From assembly GCA_035606695.1 (NCBI GenBank), contig DATNEW010000021.1, forward strand, positions 1 to 57,757: DNA of 57,757 nucleotides, written 5' to 3'. The notes beneath the pieces are model-generated. The model saw only the letters and a list, made by a program, of their open reading frames with translations. It ran no database searches and had not been told where the DNA came from. Shown in pieces: positions 19,467 through 27,967 of this stretch (position 1 is the stretch's first letter; each line of letters opens with the position of its first letter). The DNA comes from Gemmatimonadaceae bacterium (GTDB taxonomy: Bacteria; Gemmatimonadota; Gemmatimonadetes; Gemmatimonadales; Gemmatimonadaceae). Both the position numbers and the translations under genes were made by a program.

Positions 19467-19472
19467 CCCGAC

Positions 19473-19521
19473 CGCCGAGCGCCGAGCGCCGAGCGCCCAT
19501 CGCCCATCGCCCATCGCCCAG
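19473..19521. repeat. Seven tandem 7-bp repeats after recG
   Basis: Three copies of CGCCGAG are followed by three of CGCCCAT and one of CGCCCAG, an exact 49-base heptad array. It fills the short convergent gap between recG and the minus-strand lipoprotein gene. The array contains no T-tract. Its sharp switch from one heptad variant to the other suggests slipped-strand expansion. Confidence 0.9.
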
Positions 19522-19523
19522 CG

Positions 19524-20147
19524 CTAGGGGTGGGGCGGAGGCTGCCCCAGCCGCTTGCGGATCCGATCGAGCTCCGCGTTCGCTTTCGCGAGCTCATCAC
19601 GCAACCGCTTGATCTCCGCCTGCGCGTCAGCGGTCGTCGCGGCATCAGCGGCGGCTTTCGCGTCTTTGGCGTCGCTGGCGGCGGCGGTTGCATTCGCCGC
19701 ATTCACCTTTGCATCGTGGACCTGCGACATCGCGTTCGCGGCGAGCTTGTTCAACTCCGAGAGCTGGGCCGCCGCGCGGCGCAGCGTCGTCGCCTCGGCG
19801 ACGTGGTCGCGCGGACGAGGGTCCTGCAGGTACCCGTCGAGCGACGCGATCGCCGTTGTCAGTGACGCCGAACGGTTCGAGGGATCCATCTTGAACAGCG
19901 CGCGCCAGTAGGCCGTCTCCAGCGTCTGGGGCGATCCTGGATAGCGCGCGGCAAATGAAGCCAGCAGGCTGTCGGCTCCGTCGAAGTCACCGTGCGCGGC
20001 GTCGGACTGCGCTTGCGTGAGCGTCGCCGGCCAGTTGGCGGCGGGGGCGGGTGTCGAGCGTGCATGCAGCGCGGCACATCCGCTCGAGAGTAGCGGGACG
20101 ACGACCGACGCGAGGACGAGCGCGACGCGGCGCAACGGTGTGCGCAT
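19524..20147 (-). CDS. Putative lipoprotein with C-terminal coiled coil
   Basis: The 207-residue protein has a type II signal peptide with lipobox LSSGC (C24), so it is probably membrane-anchored in the periplasm. Residues of about 35-125 look helical and TPR-like (GDFDGADSLLASFAARYPGS). The last 70 residues are Ala-rich and end in a strong coiled coil (EIKRLRDELAKANAELDRIR) followed by a Pro/His tail. The ATG is preceded by the sensor kinase stop in a TGATG junction, so the two proteins are translationally coupled. It may be an accessory of the kinase, but no function is assigned. Confidence 0.75.
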   Translation of the reverse strand: MRTPLRRVALVLASVVVPLLSSGCAALHARSTPAPAANWPATLTQAQSDAAHGDFDGADSLLASFAARYPGSPQTLETAYWRALFKMDPSNRSASLTTAIASLDGYLQDPRPRDHVAEATTLRRAAAQLSELNKLAANAMSQVHDAKVNAANATAAASDAKDAKAAADAATTADAQAEIKRLRDELAKANAELDRIRKRLGQPPPHP

Positions 20148-21634
20148 CACACCGCCGCGGTGATGGCGCGCTGCATCGAAGAACGACGCGCGACCCGAAC
20201 AGGCAGCGTGATCGAGAATGTCGTTCCTACTCCCACGGTGCTGTCGCACGCGATCGTTCCCCCGTGTGCTTCAACGATTTGCTTTGCGATGGCAAGTCCC
20301 AAGCCCGTACCAGTCGTGTGCGCCGACCGTTGGTTGTCGGCTTGGTAAAACTTTTCGAAGATGCGCGGGAGCTGTTCGGGCGGAATACCGGCGCCCGTGT
20401 CGCGCACTTCCATGTGAATCCCGCCATCGACCGGCTCTATCCCCAACTCGACCCGGCCGCTGCGTGGGGTGAACTTGAATGCGTTCGACAACAAGTTGCC
20501 CAGCACTTCGTTGATGCGGTCCACGTCCCAGTATACCTCATCCGGCAAATCCCCGCGCCGCTCGACCTGGAACGTGATCTCGCGCTGAACGGCCAGCACG
20601 TGAAACGCGGCATCGAGCTCGGCGAGAAAGTGGTCGAGATCGACCTTGCGCGGCTCGACACGGCCGCCGCCTGCTTCGAATCGACTCACGTCGAGCAATT
20701 GCTTCACGAGCCGGAGCAGCGTGTTGGCTTGAACGACGAGCGTCTTGTGCACGTCGAGCTGCTTCTGTGTCAGAGAGCCGTAAACGCCTTCCTCGAGCAG
20801 CTGCAGATATCCGATCATGACGTTGATCGGCGTCTTGAGCTCGTGCGACGCGACGGATACGAATTCGGCCTTGAGCTTGTCGAGCTCGCTCAACTGCCGC
20901 GTCATTTCCTTGAAGCTCTCGGCGAGCGTACCGAACTCATCGGTTCGGTCACTCGGTATTCTCAGTTTGAAGTCCAGATCACCGTCGGCGACGGCGGTCA
21001 TGCCCGCGCGCAGGTCGAGCACCGGTTCGCTGATCGATCGTGTCAGGAGAATCGCGATCACGGCGGCGATGAACAGCGCCAACGCCAGCGCGGTGACGGA
21101 TACCGTCGTCGTCCGGCCGATCGCCGTGGTCTGAGCAGAGACGACGCTGCTCGTTCGGTCGCGAATCGCGCTCTCCGCAAACGTCGCGGTGGAGTCGGCG
21201 CGGTTGAGCGCGGGCACGAACACTTTGGCGGACAGCGCGTCTGCCTTCGCCGTGTCGCCAGCAAGTGCGGCCGCATACTCGGACGGCGCGGCCTGCTGGA
21301 TCTGCTGCACCGCGCTCCGAATGTCCTGCGCATAGCTCGGCAGCTGGAAGCGGCTGAGCGTGTCGGCCATGGCGCCGAGATGCGAGAGCTCGTGATCGAC
21401 GGTGTCGCGCGCGGCACTGTTGTATGAGAACAACAGCGCCAGTTCCTCGCGCCGAAGATTGTTGAGGCCCTCGCGGACGCGCCCGATCAGCAGCAGCCCC
21501 GAAAACTCGCGGTCGCGCAATGCCTTCGCGTCCTCGTGCAACCGGTTGAGTGACCGGATCGCGAAGACGAGCGGCAGAACGAGAATGATGGCGATGGTAA
21601 CGAGGCCGGCGCCGAGCCTCGAACGCAGGGTCAT
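20147..21634 (-). CDS. Sensor histidine kinase with HAMP domain
   Basis: This is a membrane-bound two-component sensor of 495 residues. A first helix (residues of about 8-26) and a second (about 178-198, ALALALFIAAVIAILL) bracket a helical periplasmic domain of the four-helix-bundle type. A HAMP linker follows. The HisKA H-box reads VASHELKTPINVMIGYL. The ATPase domain shows the N-box NLLSNAFKFTP, G1 DTGAGIPP and G2 GTGLGLAIAK, so all catalytic motifs are intact. No response regulator is adjacent; the only partner is the coupled lipoprotein gene downstream. It is transcribed divergently from asnS. Confidence 0.92.
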   Translation of the reverse strand: MTLRSRLGAGLVTIAIILVLPLVFAIRSLNRLHEDAKALRDREFSGLLLIGRVREGLNNLRREELALLFSYNSAARDTVDHELSHLGAMADTLSRFQLPSYAQDIRSAVQQIQQAAPSEYAAALAGDTAKADALSAKVFVPALNRADSTATFAESAIRDRTSSVVSAQTTAIGRTTTVSVTALALALFIAAVIAILLTRSISEPVLDLRAGMTAVADGDLDFKLRIPSDRTDEFGTLAESFKEMTRQLSELDKLKAEFVSVASHELKTPINVMIGYLQLLEEGVYGSLTQKQLDVHKTLVVQANTLLRLVKQLLDVSRFEAGGGRVEPRKVDLDHFLAELDAAFHVLAVQREITFQVERRGDLPDEVYWDVDRINEVLGNLLSNAFKFTPRSGRVELGIEPVDGGIHMEVRDTGAGIPPEQLPRIFEKFYQADNQRSAHTTGTGLGLAIAKQIVEAHGGTIACDSTVGVGTTFSITLPVRVARRSSMQRAITAAV

Positions 21635-21697
21635 GTGCGATGCGTGGGACGTTCGGGAATGAAACTCTATTGCAAGGAAAACACCGCAAGGTCGAAG

Positions 21698-21707
21698 CCG
21701 CTAGCGG
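21698..21707. promoter_or_regulatory. 10-bp palindrome in the divergent kinase/asnS intergenic region
   Basis: CCGCTAGCGG is a perfect palindrome within the 179-base divergent region between the sensor kinase and asnS. It could be an operator half-pair or chance. No well-spaced -35/-10 pair was found for either gene. Confidence 0.2.
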
Positions 21708-21813
21708 GGTACCATCATCTTACCGCCAGTTGTAGCCTTATTGCTCGTCGTTACACCAGCTTAGCCGCTCGTAAGCTGCTCTCAGCAACTGTTCGTACGC
21801 CTCGATCCTCTCC

Positions 21814-23115
21814 ATGGCAGACCCGACGCCGCGCATCGCCGAGCTCAAGGACCACGTTGGTCAGCGTGTCACCATCCGAGGATGGGTCACGCACGTAAGA
21901 TCGTCTGGTAAGGTCGCTTTCGCAGTGATCCGCGACGGTACCGGCGTCATGCAGGCGGTCTTCGTGAAGACGCAGCTGCCGCCCGAGGTGTGGGAGCGGT
22001 TCAAGGAGCTGACGCTCGAGGCATCGGTGCACGTGACGGGTGAGGTGCGGGCCGAGGCGCGCGCACCGGGCGGCTTCGAGATGGGCGTCACTGATTTGAC
22101 CGTCTTCGGCGCCAGCCCCATCGACTACCCGATTCAGCCGAAGGAGCACGGAATCGACTTCCTGCTCGACCACCGGCACTTCTGGCTGCGCTCGAACCGC
22201 GTGCGGGCGATCTTCGCCATTCGCAACGAGATCGAGCAGGCGATCCACGATTTCTACTACGAGCGCGGCTTCCTGCGCGTCGACACGCCGATCCTCACCG
22301 CGGCGATCGGTGAGCGCAGCGGCCTGTTCTCGACCGAGTACTTCGAGGAAGGGAACGCCTATCTCGCGCAGACCGGTCAGCTCTACGGCGAAGCCGCCGC
22401 CGCCGCGTTCGGAAAGATCTATACGTTCGGGCCGACCTTCCGCGCCGAGAAGTCGAAGACGCGGCGGCATCTGACCGAGTTCTGGATGATCGAGCCCGAG
22501 GTGGCGTGGAACGACTCGAACGACAACATGCGGTTGCAGGAAGACTTCGTGAGCTTCCTCGTGCAGCGCTGCCTCGAGCGGAGATCCGCGGAGCTCAAGG
22601 AGCTCGAGCGCGACACCTCGCATCTCGAGCGGGTGAAGGCGCCATTCCATCGCGTGAACTACACCGACGCGGTCGCGATTCTGCAGAAGAAGGGCAGCGA
22701 GGTGAAATGGGGCGACGATTTAGGCGCCGAAGACGAATCATTGCTCGTCGCCGACTACGATCGCCCGGTCTTCGTGATGAACTATCCGAAGGAAGCGAAG
22801 GCGTTCTACATGAAGGAGAATCCCGACGATCCGCGCACGGTATTGTGCGACGATTGTCTGGCGCCCGAAGGGTACGGCGAGATCATTGGCGGGTCGCAGC
22901 GCGAGGACGATTACGACAAGCTGCTGCACCGCATTCACGAGGAAGGTCTGCCCGTCGATGCCTATGGCTGGTATCTCGATCTCCGCAAATACGGCACGTT
23001 CGTGCACTCGGGCTTTGGACTCGGACTCGAGCGAACGGTGGCGTGGATTTGCGGCTTGCCGCATATCCGCGAGGTGATTGCCTTCCCGCGGATGATGCAT
23101 CGCTTGCGGCCGTAG
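21814..23115 (+). CDS. asnS: Asparaginyl-tRNA synthetase
   Basis: AsnRS charges tRNA-Asn with asparagine. The 433-residue protein has an N-terminal OB-fold anticodon-binding domain (VTIRGWVTHVRSSGKVAFAV) and a class II catalytic domain. Motif 2 reads GPTFRAEKSKTRRHLTEFWM and motif 3 reads GFGLGLERTVAWICGL. The insertion and the length are typical for AsnRS rather than AspRS. The stop codon lies one base from the stop of the convergent mazG gene. Confidence 0.95.
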   Translation: MADPTPRIAELKDHVGQRVTIRGWVTHVRSSGKVAFAVIRDGTGVMQAVFVKTQLPPEVWERFKELTLEASVHVTGEVRAEARAPGGFEMGVTDLTVFGASPIDYPIQPKEHGIDFLLDHRHFWLRSNRVRAIFAIRNEIEQAIHDFYYERGFLRVDTPILTAAIGERSGLFSTEYFEEGNAYLAQTGQLYGEAAAAAFGKIYTFGPTFRAEKSKTRRHLTEFWMIEPEVAWNDSNDNMRLQEDFVSFLVQRCLERRSAELKELERDTSHLERVKAPFHRVNYTDAVAILQKKGSEVKWGDDLGAEDESLLVADYDRPVFVMNYPKEAKAFYMKENPDDPRTVLCDDCLAPEGYGEIIGGSQREDDYDKLLHRIHEEGLPVDAYGWYLDLRKYGTFVHSGFGLGLERTVAWICGLPHIREVIAFPRMMHRLRP

Positions 23116-23116
23116 C

Positions 23117-23902
23117 TCATTTCCGTTCGGTCGTCTTCACTTCGTCCCACAGCGCGTCCAACTGCTGGAGCGACGCTTCGCCGACCTTGAGCCCCCGCTC
23201 GGCCGCCATTTTTTCGACTGCTCCGAACCGCCGCGCGAACTTCACGTTCGCCTTGTCGAGCGCGAGCGCGGGGTGCACGCCGGCCTTGCGGCTCAAATTC
23301 ACGACCGCGAATAACAGATCTCCAATCTCTTCCTCGAGGCGCTCGTGCGCCGCGTCGTAGTTGGGTGGCGCATGGGGATCGGCGGGCGGCCGCGCGCGCA
23401 GCTCCTCGTGTACCTCTTCCAGCTCTTCTTCGACTTTCTGCGCCGGACCCTCCGTGTCGGGCCAGTCGAAACCGACGCCTGCCGCGCGATCTTGTAACCG
23501 AAACGCGCGATGCAGCGCGGGCAGATCGGCCGGCAATCCATCCACGATGCTCGCGCGCTTCTTCGCCTTCATCTGCTCCCACGGCTGGCGCGCGCCTTCG
23601 CCGTACAGGTGCGGGTGACGGCCTTTCATCTTCGTGATGAAACCGGACGCAACGTCGTTCATGGTGAACGCGCCACGCTCCTCGGCCAGCACGGAATGGA
23701 AGAGAATCTGCAGCAGCAGGTCGCCGAGCTCTTCGCGAAGTTGCGCGTCGTTGCCGGCGCGAATGGCGTCGTCGACCTCGTAGGCCTCCTCGATCAAATA
23801 CGGACGCAGCGACTCGTGCGTCTGCGCGGCGTCCCACTCGCACCGCGCGCGCAGGTCGCGCATCAGGGACAAAGTATCGTCGAGCGATGGTTTACTTTGC
23901 AT
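23117..23902 (-). CDS. mazG: Nucleoside triphosphate pyrophosphohydrolase MazG
   Basis: MazG hydrolyses NTPs and dNTPs to monophosphate plus pyrophosphate, a house-cleaning function. The 261-residue protein has two MazG domains, as in E. coli: the first metal site reads LIEEAYEVDDAI then LREELGDLL, the second reads EEEIGDLLFAVVNL. The segment CEWDAAQTHESLRPYLIEE replaces the commoner CPWDxxQTHxSL form by one residue. I chose the ATG at 23902 because upstream in-frame residues do not match the family and would overlap the alr promoter. Confidence 0.93.
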   Translation of the reverse strand: MQSKPSLDDTLSLMRDLRARCEWDAAQTHESLRPYLIEEAYEVDDAIRAGNDAQLREELGDLLLQILFHSVLAEERGAFTMNDVASGFITKMKGRHPHLYGEGARQPWEQMKAKKRASIVDGLPADLPALHRAFRLQDRAAGVGFDWPDTEGPAQKVEEELEEVHEELRARPPADPHAPPNYDAAHERLEEEIGDLLFAVVNLSRKAGVHPALALDKANVKFARRFGAVEKMAAERGLKVGEASLQQLDALWDEVKTTERK

Positions 23903-23921
23903 GCGGTTGGGTGTGTACGCC

Positions 23922-23950
23922 TTGGATAGCCTGGTCCGGTTCGGTATACT
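23922..23950 (+). promoter_or_regulatory. Sigma-70-type promoter for the alr-deoB-cdd operon
   Basis: TTGGAT (23922-23927) and TATACT (23945-23950) are separated by exactly 17 bases, the best -35/-10 pair I found in the window. Transcription would start near 23957, about 18 bases before the alr ATG. It lies in the 72-base divergent region between mazG and alr. Confidence 0.6.
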
Positions 23951-23974
23951 ACCCGTTCTCTGAATCACGGGTCA

Positions 23975-25069
23975 ATGCACAGTTTGATCAGACGCGCCTG
24001 GGTCGAAGTCGACCTCGGCGCGTTGTTACGCAACGCCAGCGCGATTGCCGCGCAGTCACGCGCACCGCTGTTGCCCATGGTCAAAGCCGACGGCTACGGT
24101 CTGGGCGCGGTGCGCGTCGCGCGCACGCTCGAGCGGCTCGACCCTTGGGGCTTCGGTGTTGCGACCGTCGGAGAGGGCGAGGAACTTCGCCGCGCACGCA
24201 TCACCCGGCCCGTTCTCGTCTTCACTCCGCTCCTCGCCGGCGACTTCGACGCGGCGGTTCGCGCCGATCTCACTCCAACGCTCGGCACGCACGAGGGCAT
24301 CGTGCGCTGGGAAGAAACTGGCCGGCCGTGGCATCTGTCGATCGACACCGGAATGAACCGCGCCGGCGTGCCGTGGAATGAAGTCGCATCGCTGCGCGAT
24401 CTCCTCGTGCGCTTTCCGCCGCACGGCGCGTTCACGCATTTTCATTCCGCGGAGAAGAAGGACGCCTCACGCGCCGAGCAGGAGCGGCGGTTCGACAAGG
24501 CCATCGCGGATTTGCCGATCGAACCGAAGCTCCTGCATGCGGAAAACAGCCCGGCCGTTCAGCACGGCGGCGTTTCGCGCTGGAGTCTCGTGCGTCCCGG
24601 CGTGTTTCTGTACGGCGTGACGTCGGGCGAGAATCCACGCATCACACCCGCGCCCGTTGCGTCGCTGCACGCGCGCATCGTCGATGTACGCACGATCGCG
24701 GCCGGTGAATCGGTGAGCTACGGCGCCACGTTTCACGCGAGCGAGTTGCGTCGCATCGCGACACTTGCAATCGGATACGGCGACGGATACCGCCGAGCGA
24801 TGAGCAATCGCGCATGCGTGCTCGTTCACGGTCAGCGCGCGCCGGTCGTCGGTGTGGTCACGATGGACATGACCATGATCGACGTGACTGGGATCGACTG
24901 CGCGATCGGCGACGCGGCGACGCTCATCGGGTCCAACGGCGATGATTGCCTCACGGTGAACGACGTCGCCGCGTTCGGCGACATCAGTCCGTATGAGGTT
25001 CTCACGAGCCTGCGCGGTCGACTGCCGCGCCGCTACCTGAACGACGCTGACGGAGACGACCGCCGATGA
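23975..25069 (+). CDS. alr: Alanine racemase
   Basis: Alr interconverts L- and D-alanine with pyridoxal phosphate, feeding D-Ala into peptidoglycan. The 364-residue protein shows the PLP lysine at K37 in MVKADGYGLGA, and the C-terminal catalytic tyrosine region VSYGATF. The MDMTMIDVT motif follows. The ATG at 23975 sits 25 bases after the -10 box. The stop overlaps the deoB start (ATGA). D-Ala production complements the D-Ala-D-Ala step of murF, but ddl is not in the window. Confidence 0.96.
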   Translation: MHSLIRRAWVEVDLGALLRNASAIAAQSRAPLLPMVKADGYGLGAVRVARTLERLDPWGFGVATVGEGEELRRARITRPVLVFTPLLAGDFDAAVRADLTPTLGTHEGIVRWEETGRPWHLSIDTGMNRAGVPWNEVASLRDLLVRFPPHGAFTHFHSAEKKDASRAEQERRFDKAIADLPIEPKLLHAENSPAVQHGGVSRWSLVRPGVFLYGVTSGENPRITPAPVASLHARIVDVRTIAAGESVSYGATFHASELRRIATLAIGYGDGYRRAMSNRACVLVHGQRAPVVGVVTMDMTMIDVTGIDCAIGDAATLIGSNGDDCLTVNDVAAFGDISPYEVLTSLRGRLPRRYLNDADGDDRR

Positions 25070-26235
25070 GCCGGCGCGCGGCGATCATCGTCCTCGACGG
25101 CGTCGGCATTGGCGCGGCTCCGGACGCGGCGCGATACGGCGACACCGGGAGCAACACGCTTGGCAATGTCGCACGAGCGGTTGGCGGTATGGAGTTGCCA
25201 AACCTCGAGCGCGCGGGCCTTGGCAACATCGCTCCCTTGGACGGCGTCTCGCCAAACGACTCCGCCACCGGCGCGTGGGGATTGATGGTCCCGAAGTCGG
25301 CGGGAAAAGACAGCACCACCGGCCACTGGGAGATTGCGGGCGTTCATTTGCTCAAACCGTTTCCGACGTATCCCAACGGGTTTCCCGCCGACGTCGTGCG
25401 CGAGTTCGAACGTCGCACGGCTCGCCGCGTCATTGGAAGCGTCGTCGGAAGCGGCACGGCGGTTCTCGATCAGTTCGGTCACGAACACCAGCACACGGGC
25501 GCGTGGATTCTCTACACGTCGGCCGACTCGGTCTTCCAGGTCGCCGCCCACGAGAACGTTATCGCGCTCGACGAGTTGTATGCCGCGTGCGAGACCGCCC
25601 GCGCCATGCTCGTTGCGCCGAATGACGTCTCACGCGTCATCGCGCGTCCCTTCGTCGGTGAGTCGGGTTCGTACACGCGAACGAAGAACCGTCGCGACTT
25701 CTCGATCGAGCCGCCCGCCGAGACGTTGCTCGACGCACTGGCGACCGCGGGCGTGCCCCGCGCGGGTGTCGGCAAGGTCGACGACTTGTTTGCGGGGCGA
25801 GGTATCGTTTCGCGCCACACCGCCAACAATGCGGAGGGCATCTTTGCGATCGGCCAATGGCTGAGCGATGCGCCAAGTGGGTTACTTTTCAGCAACTTGG
25901 TAGATTTCGACCAGGCTTTTGGGCACCGGAACGACACTCAGGGGTTTTATGGGGCGCTGCGTGAGTTTGACGCTGCGCTGCCGGCGCTCCTGGCCACGTT
26001 ACGAGAGGACGATCTGCTCTTCATTACCGCCGACCACGGGAACGACCCAACGACAGCATCGACCGACCACGCACGCGAGTGCGTGCCGTTGCTCGTGCTC
26101 GGGCCGGCGGTCCGTCCCCAGGCACTCGGCCGCCGCGCCACGTTCTCGGATCTTGGCGCGACCGTTGCCGAGTGGCTCCGCGTCGATTTTCGAGGCCGTG
26201 GCAGCTCGTTCCTTCCCGAACTGACCGGGCGATAG
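25066..26235 (+). CDS. deoB: Phosphopentomutase
   Basis: DeoB interconverts ribose or deoxyribose 1- and 5-phosphate in nucleoside salvage. It belongs to the alkaline-phosphatase-like metalloenzymes. The N-terminal IIVLDGVGIGAAPDA holds the first metal ligand. DSTTGHWEIAG carries the phosphorylated threonine region, and LLFITADHGNDPTTASTDHARE carries the metal-binding Asp/His residues near the C-terminus. The length of 389 residues is normal. It is coupled to alr by ATGA and followed by cytidine deaminase, a coherent nucleoside-salvage pair. Confidence 0.96.
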   Translation: MSRRAAIIVLDGVGIGAAPDAARYGDTGSNTLGNVARAVGGMELPNLERAGLGNIAPLDGVSPNDSATGAWGLMVPKSAGKDSTTGHWEIAGVHLLKPFPTYPNGFPADVVREFERRTARRVIGSVVGSGTAVLDQFGHEHQHTGAWILYTSADSVFQVAAHENVIALDELYAACETARAMLVAPNDVSRVIARPFVGESGSYTRTKNRRDFSIEPPAETLLDALATAGVPRAGVGKVDDLFAGRGIVSRHTANNAEGIFAIGQWLSDAPSGLLFSNLVDFDQAFGHRNDTQGFYGALREFDAALPALLATLREDDLLFITADHGNDPTTASTDHARECVPLLVLGPAVRPQALGRRATFSDLGATVAEWLRVDFRGRGSSFLPELTGR

Positions 26236-26282
26236 TGGCCACAGACGCGCGCACGAATAGTCCCGCCGGCGACGAGCGAACG

Positions 26283-26675
26283 ATGACACTGCTGCGCGAG
26301 CGAGCGTTCGCCGCGATGGAGCGGGCGTACGCGCCGTACTCCAAGTTCCGTGTCGGCGCCGCGATTCTCGCGTCCGACGGCAGCGTTACCGAAGGCTGCA
26401 ACGTGGAGAACGCCGCCTATCCCGCCGGCATGTGCGCCGAGCGCGGCGCGATCGCCTCGGCCGTGGCGCGCGGCAATCGCAGCTTCGAGGCGGTGATGAT
26501 CGCCACCGAAGCCGAGGAGCCGACGCCGCCGTGCGGCATCTGCCGCCAGGTCCTCGAGGAATTCTCGCCGCATTTGCTCGTCATCTCGACCACTCGCGAT
26601 GGACGCGAGGCGCGCTGGTCGCTCGATGAGCTGCTGCCCAAGGCGTTCACTCCGCAATCACTCGACCGGCGATGA
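26283..26675 (+). CDS. cdd: Cytidine deaminase
   Basis: Cdd deaminates cytidine and deoxycytidine to the uridine forms. The 130-residue protein has the catalytic CAE motif (C51, E53 in MCAERGAIAS) and the second zinc motif PCGICRQ (C84, C87). The substrate-binding segment NVENAAYPAG is also present. I chose the ATG at 26283, which gives the usual N-terminus. A GTG at 26235 overlapping the deoB stop (TAGTG) would add 16 residues and is a real alternative. The stop overlaps the next start by ATGA. Confidence 0.94.
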   Translation: MTLLRERAFAAMERAYAPYSKFRVGAAILASDGSVTEGCNVENAAYPAGMCAERGAIASAVARGNRSFEAVMIATEAEEPTPPCGICRQVLEEFSPHLLVISTTRDGREARWSLDELLPKAFTPQSLDRR

Positions 26676-27967
26676 ATAGATTTTTTGAGGAACGATCACG
26701 CAAGTTTCTCGGTCTGCTTACCGCGGTGCTCGCGACCGTATCGATCGCCGCGTGCAGTGAAAAGCTCGAAGCGGGCAAATCGTGTCCGCTGCTCTGTCCC
26801 GAGCAAGCGATCTCGCTGAGCGACACGACGATCGACGCCATCGTCACGGATACGACCGTGCTCGGTCTGCCGCCGATCGGCGCCGAGGCGTTTCTCATGC
26901 TCGCGTCACATGGCGACACGCTCGACTCGCGCGCGATGGTCCGCTTCGACACGCTCCCGCAAACGTTCACGGCGCGGAATTCAATCGACAGCTCGATCAC
27001 GGTCATCGACAGCGCGTTCCTCGTGACGCCGATCGCCAAGCCGGACAGCGCGCATCGCCCGGCCGGTCCGATCACGATCGAAGTCTACGACGTCGACACC
27101 ACGGCGACGGACACCGTCGCCTCGATTCTCGGCTCGCTGTTCCGGAACGACCGGTTCCTGGGCTCGCGCACGTTCCGGCCGGAGTCGTTGACCGACACGC
27201 TCCAGATTCCGATCTCGACGGACACGGTGCTCGACCGCGTGTTGAACGGAAAGAAGCTGCGCGTCGGCTACCGCCTGGTGACCCCAACTGGTCGCGGCTA
27301 CGACATTCGCATCGGCAGCACGCAAGGCACGGCGGCGGTGTCGTTGCGCATCAAGGCGTCGCTGGACACCGCCGCGACGGCCGTCGTCGTTTCGCCGCTG
27401 TCGAACACACCGCTGAATCAGTCCTTTCTCGCCGGGCCGCTCGCCGACTTCACGATCGTGCTGAAGGGCCTGACGTCGTCGCCGGCCACTGTTTTGGCGG
27501 TTGGCGGCGTCCCGTCTCGGCGCTCGCTGCTGCGCTTTGACGTGCCGTCGCACATCATCGATTCGACGACGATCGTTCGTGCGTCGCTCATTCTGACGCA
27601 GCTGCCGAACCGGCGAATCGATCCGCGTGATTCGATCTTCGTATTTCCGAACGCGATTCTCGCCGGACCGACGGTCACCAACGCCGGCTCCGCCCTGGGA
27701 TTCATTGGCACCAACGGCCAATTCGGCCTCGATTCACTGCTCATCGCGCCCGGTGACAGCGGCCAGAAGAGTTTCGAGATCGTCGGTCTCGTACGCACGT
27801 GGAAAGGCAATCCGACCACGACGAGCCCGCGCGCCATCGCCCTGCGCAGCGGGCTCGAAGGTCAGGCGCCCGGCGAAATCGATTTCTTCTCGACGAAAGC
27901 CGCTGCGGCGCTGCGGCCGAGGCTTCGCATCACCTACGTGCCGCAAACGAGCTTCGGAATCCCATGA
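26672..27967 (+). CDS. Putative lipoprotein, DNRLRE-like repeats
   Basis: The 431-residue protein has a type II signal peptide ending in the lipobox SIAAC (C28). The mature protein is rich in Thr, Ser and Asp and strand-forming. It contains two similar segments in which an Arg/Phe-Asp element (AMVRFDTLP and LLRFDVPS) precedes SxIxVxxA/SxLxL strands. That pattern recalls DNRLRE-type adhesive or structural domains of surface proteins. The start overlaps cdd and the stop overlaps the following beta-barrel gene, both by ATGA. The pair with the barrel suggests an outer-membrane lipoprotein acting with it. No enzymatic motif is visible. Confidence 0.65.
   Translation: MNRFFEERSRKFLGLLTAVLATVSIAACSEKLEAGKSCPLLCPEQAISLSDTTIDAIVTDTTVLGLPPIGAEAFLMLASHGDTLDSRAMVRFDTLPQTFTARNSIDSSITVIDSAFLVTPIAKPDSAHRPAGPITIEVYDVDTTATDTVASILGSLFRNDRFLGSRTFRPESLTDTLQIPISTDTVLDRVLNGKKLRVGYRLVTPTGRGYDIRIGSTQGTAAVSLRIKASLDTAATAVVVSPLSNTPLNQSFLAGPLADFTIVLKGLTSSPATVLAVGGVPSRRSLLRFDVPSHIIDSTTIVRASLILTQLPNRRIDPRDSIFVFPNAILAGPTVTNAGSALGFIGTNGQFGLDSLLIAPGDSGQKSFEIVGLVRTWKGNPTTTSPRAIALRSGLEGQAPGEIDFFSTKAAAALRPRLRITYVPQTSFGIP

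Noticed and set aside
19473-19521. Heptad array as a rho-independent terminator for recG
   Set aside because: There is no inverted repeat followed by a T-tract.
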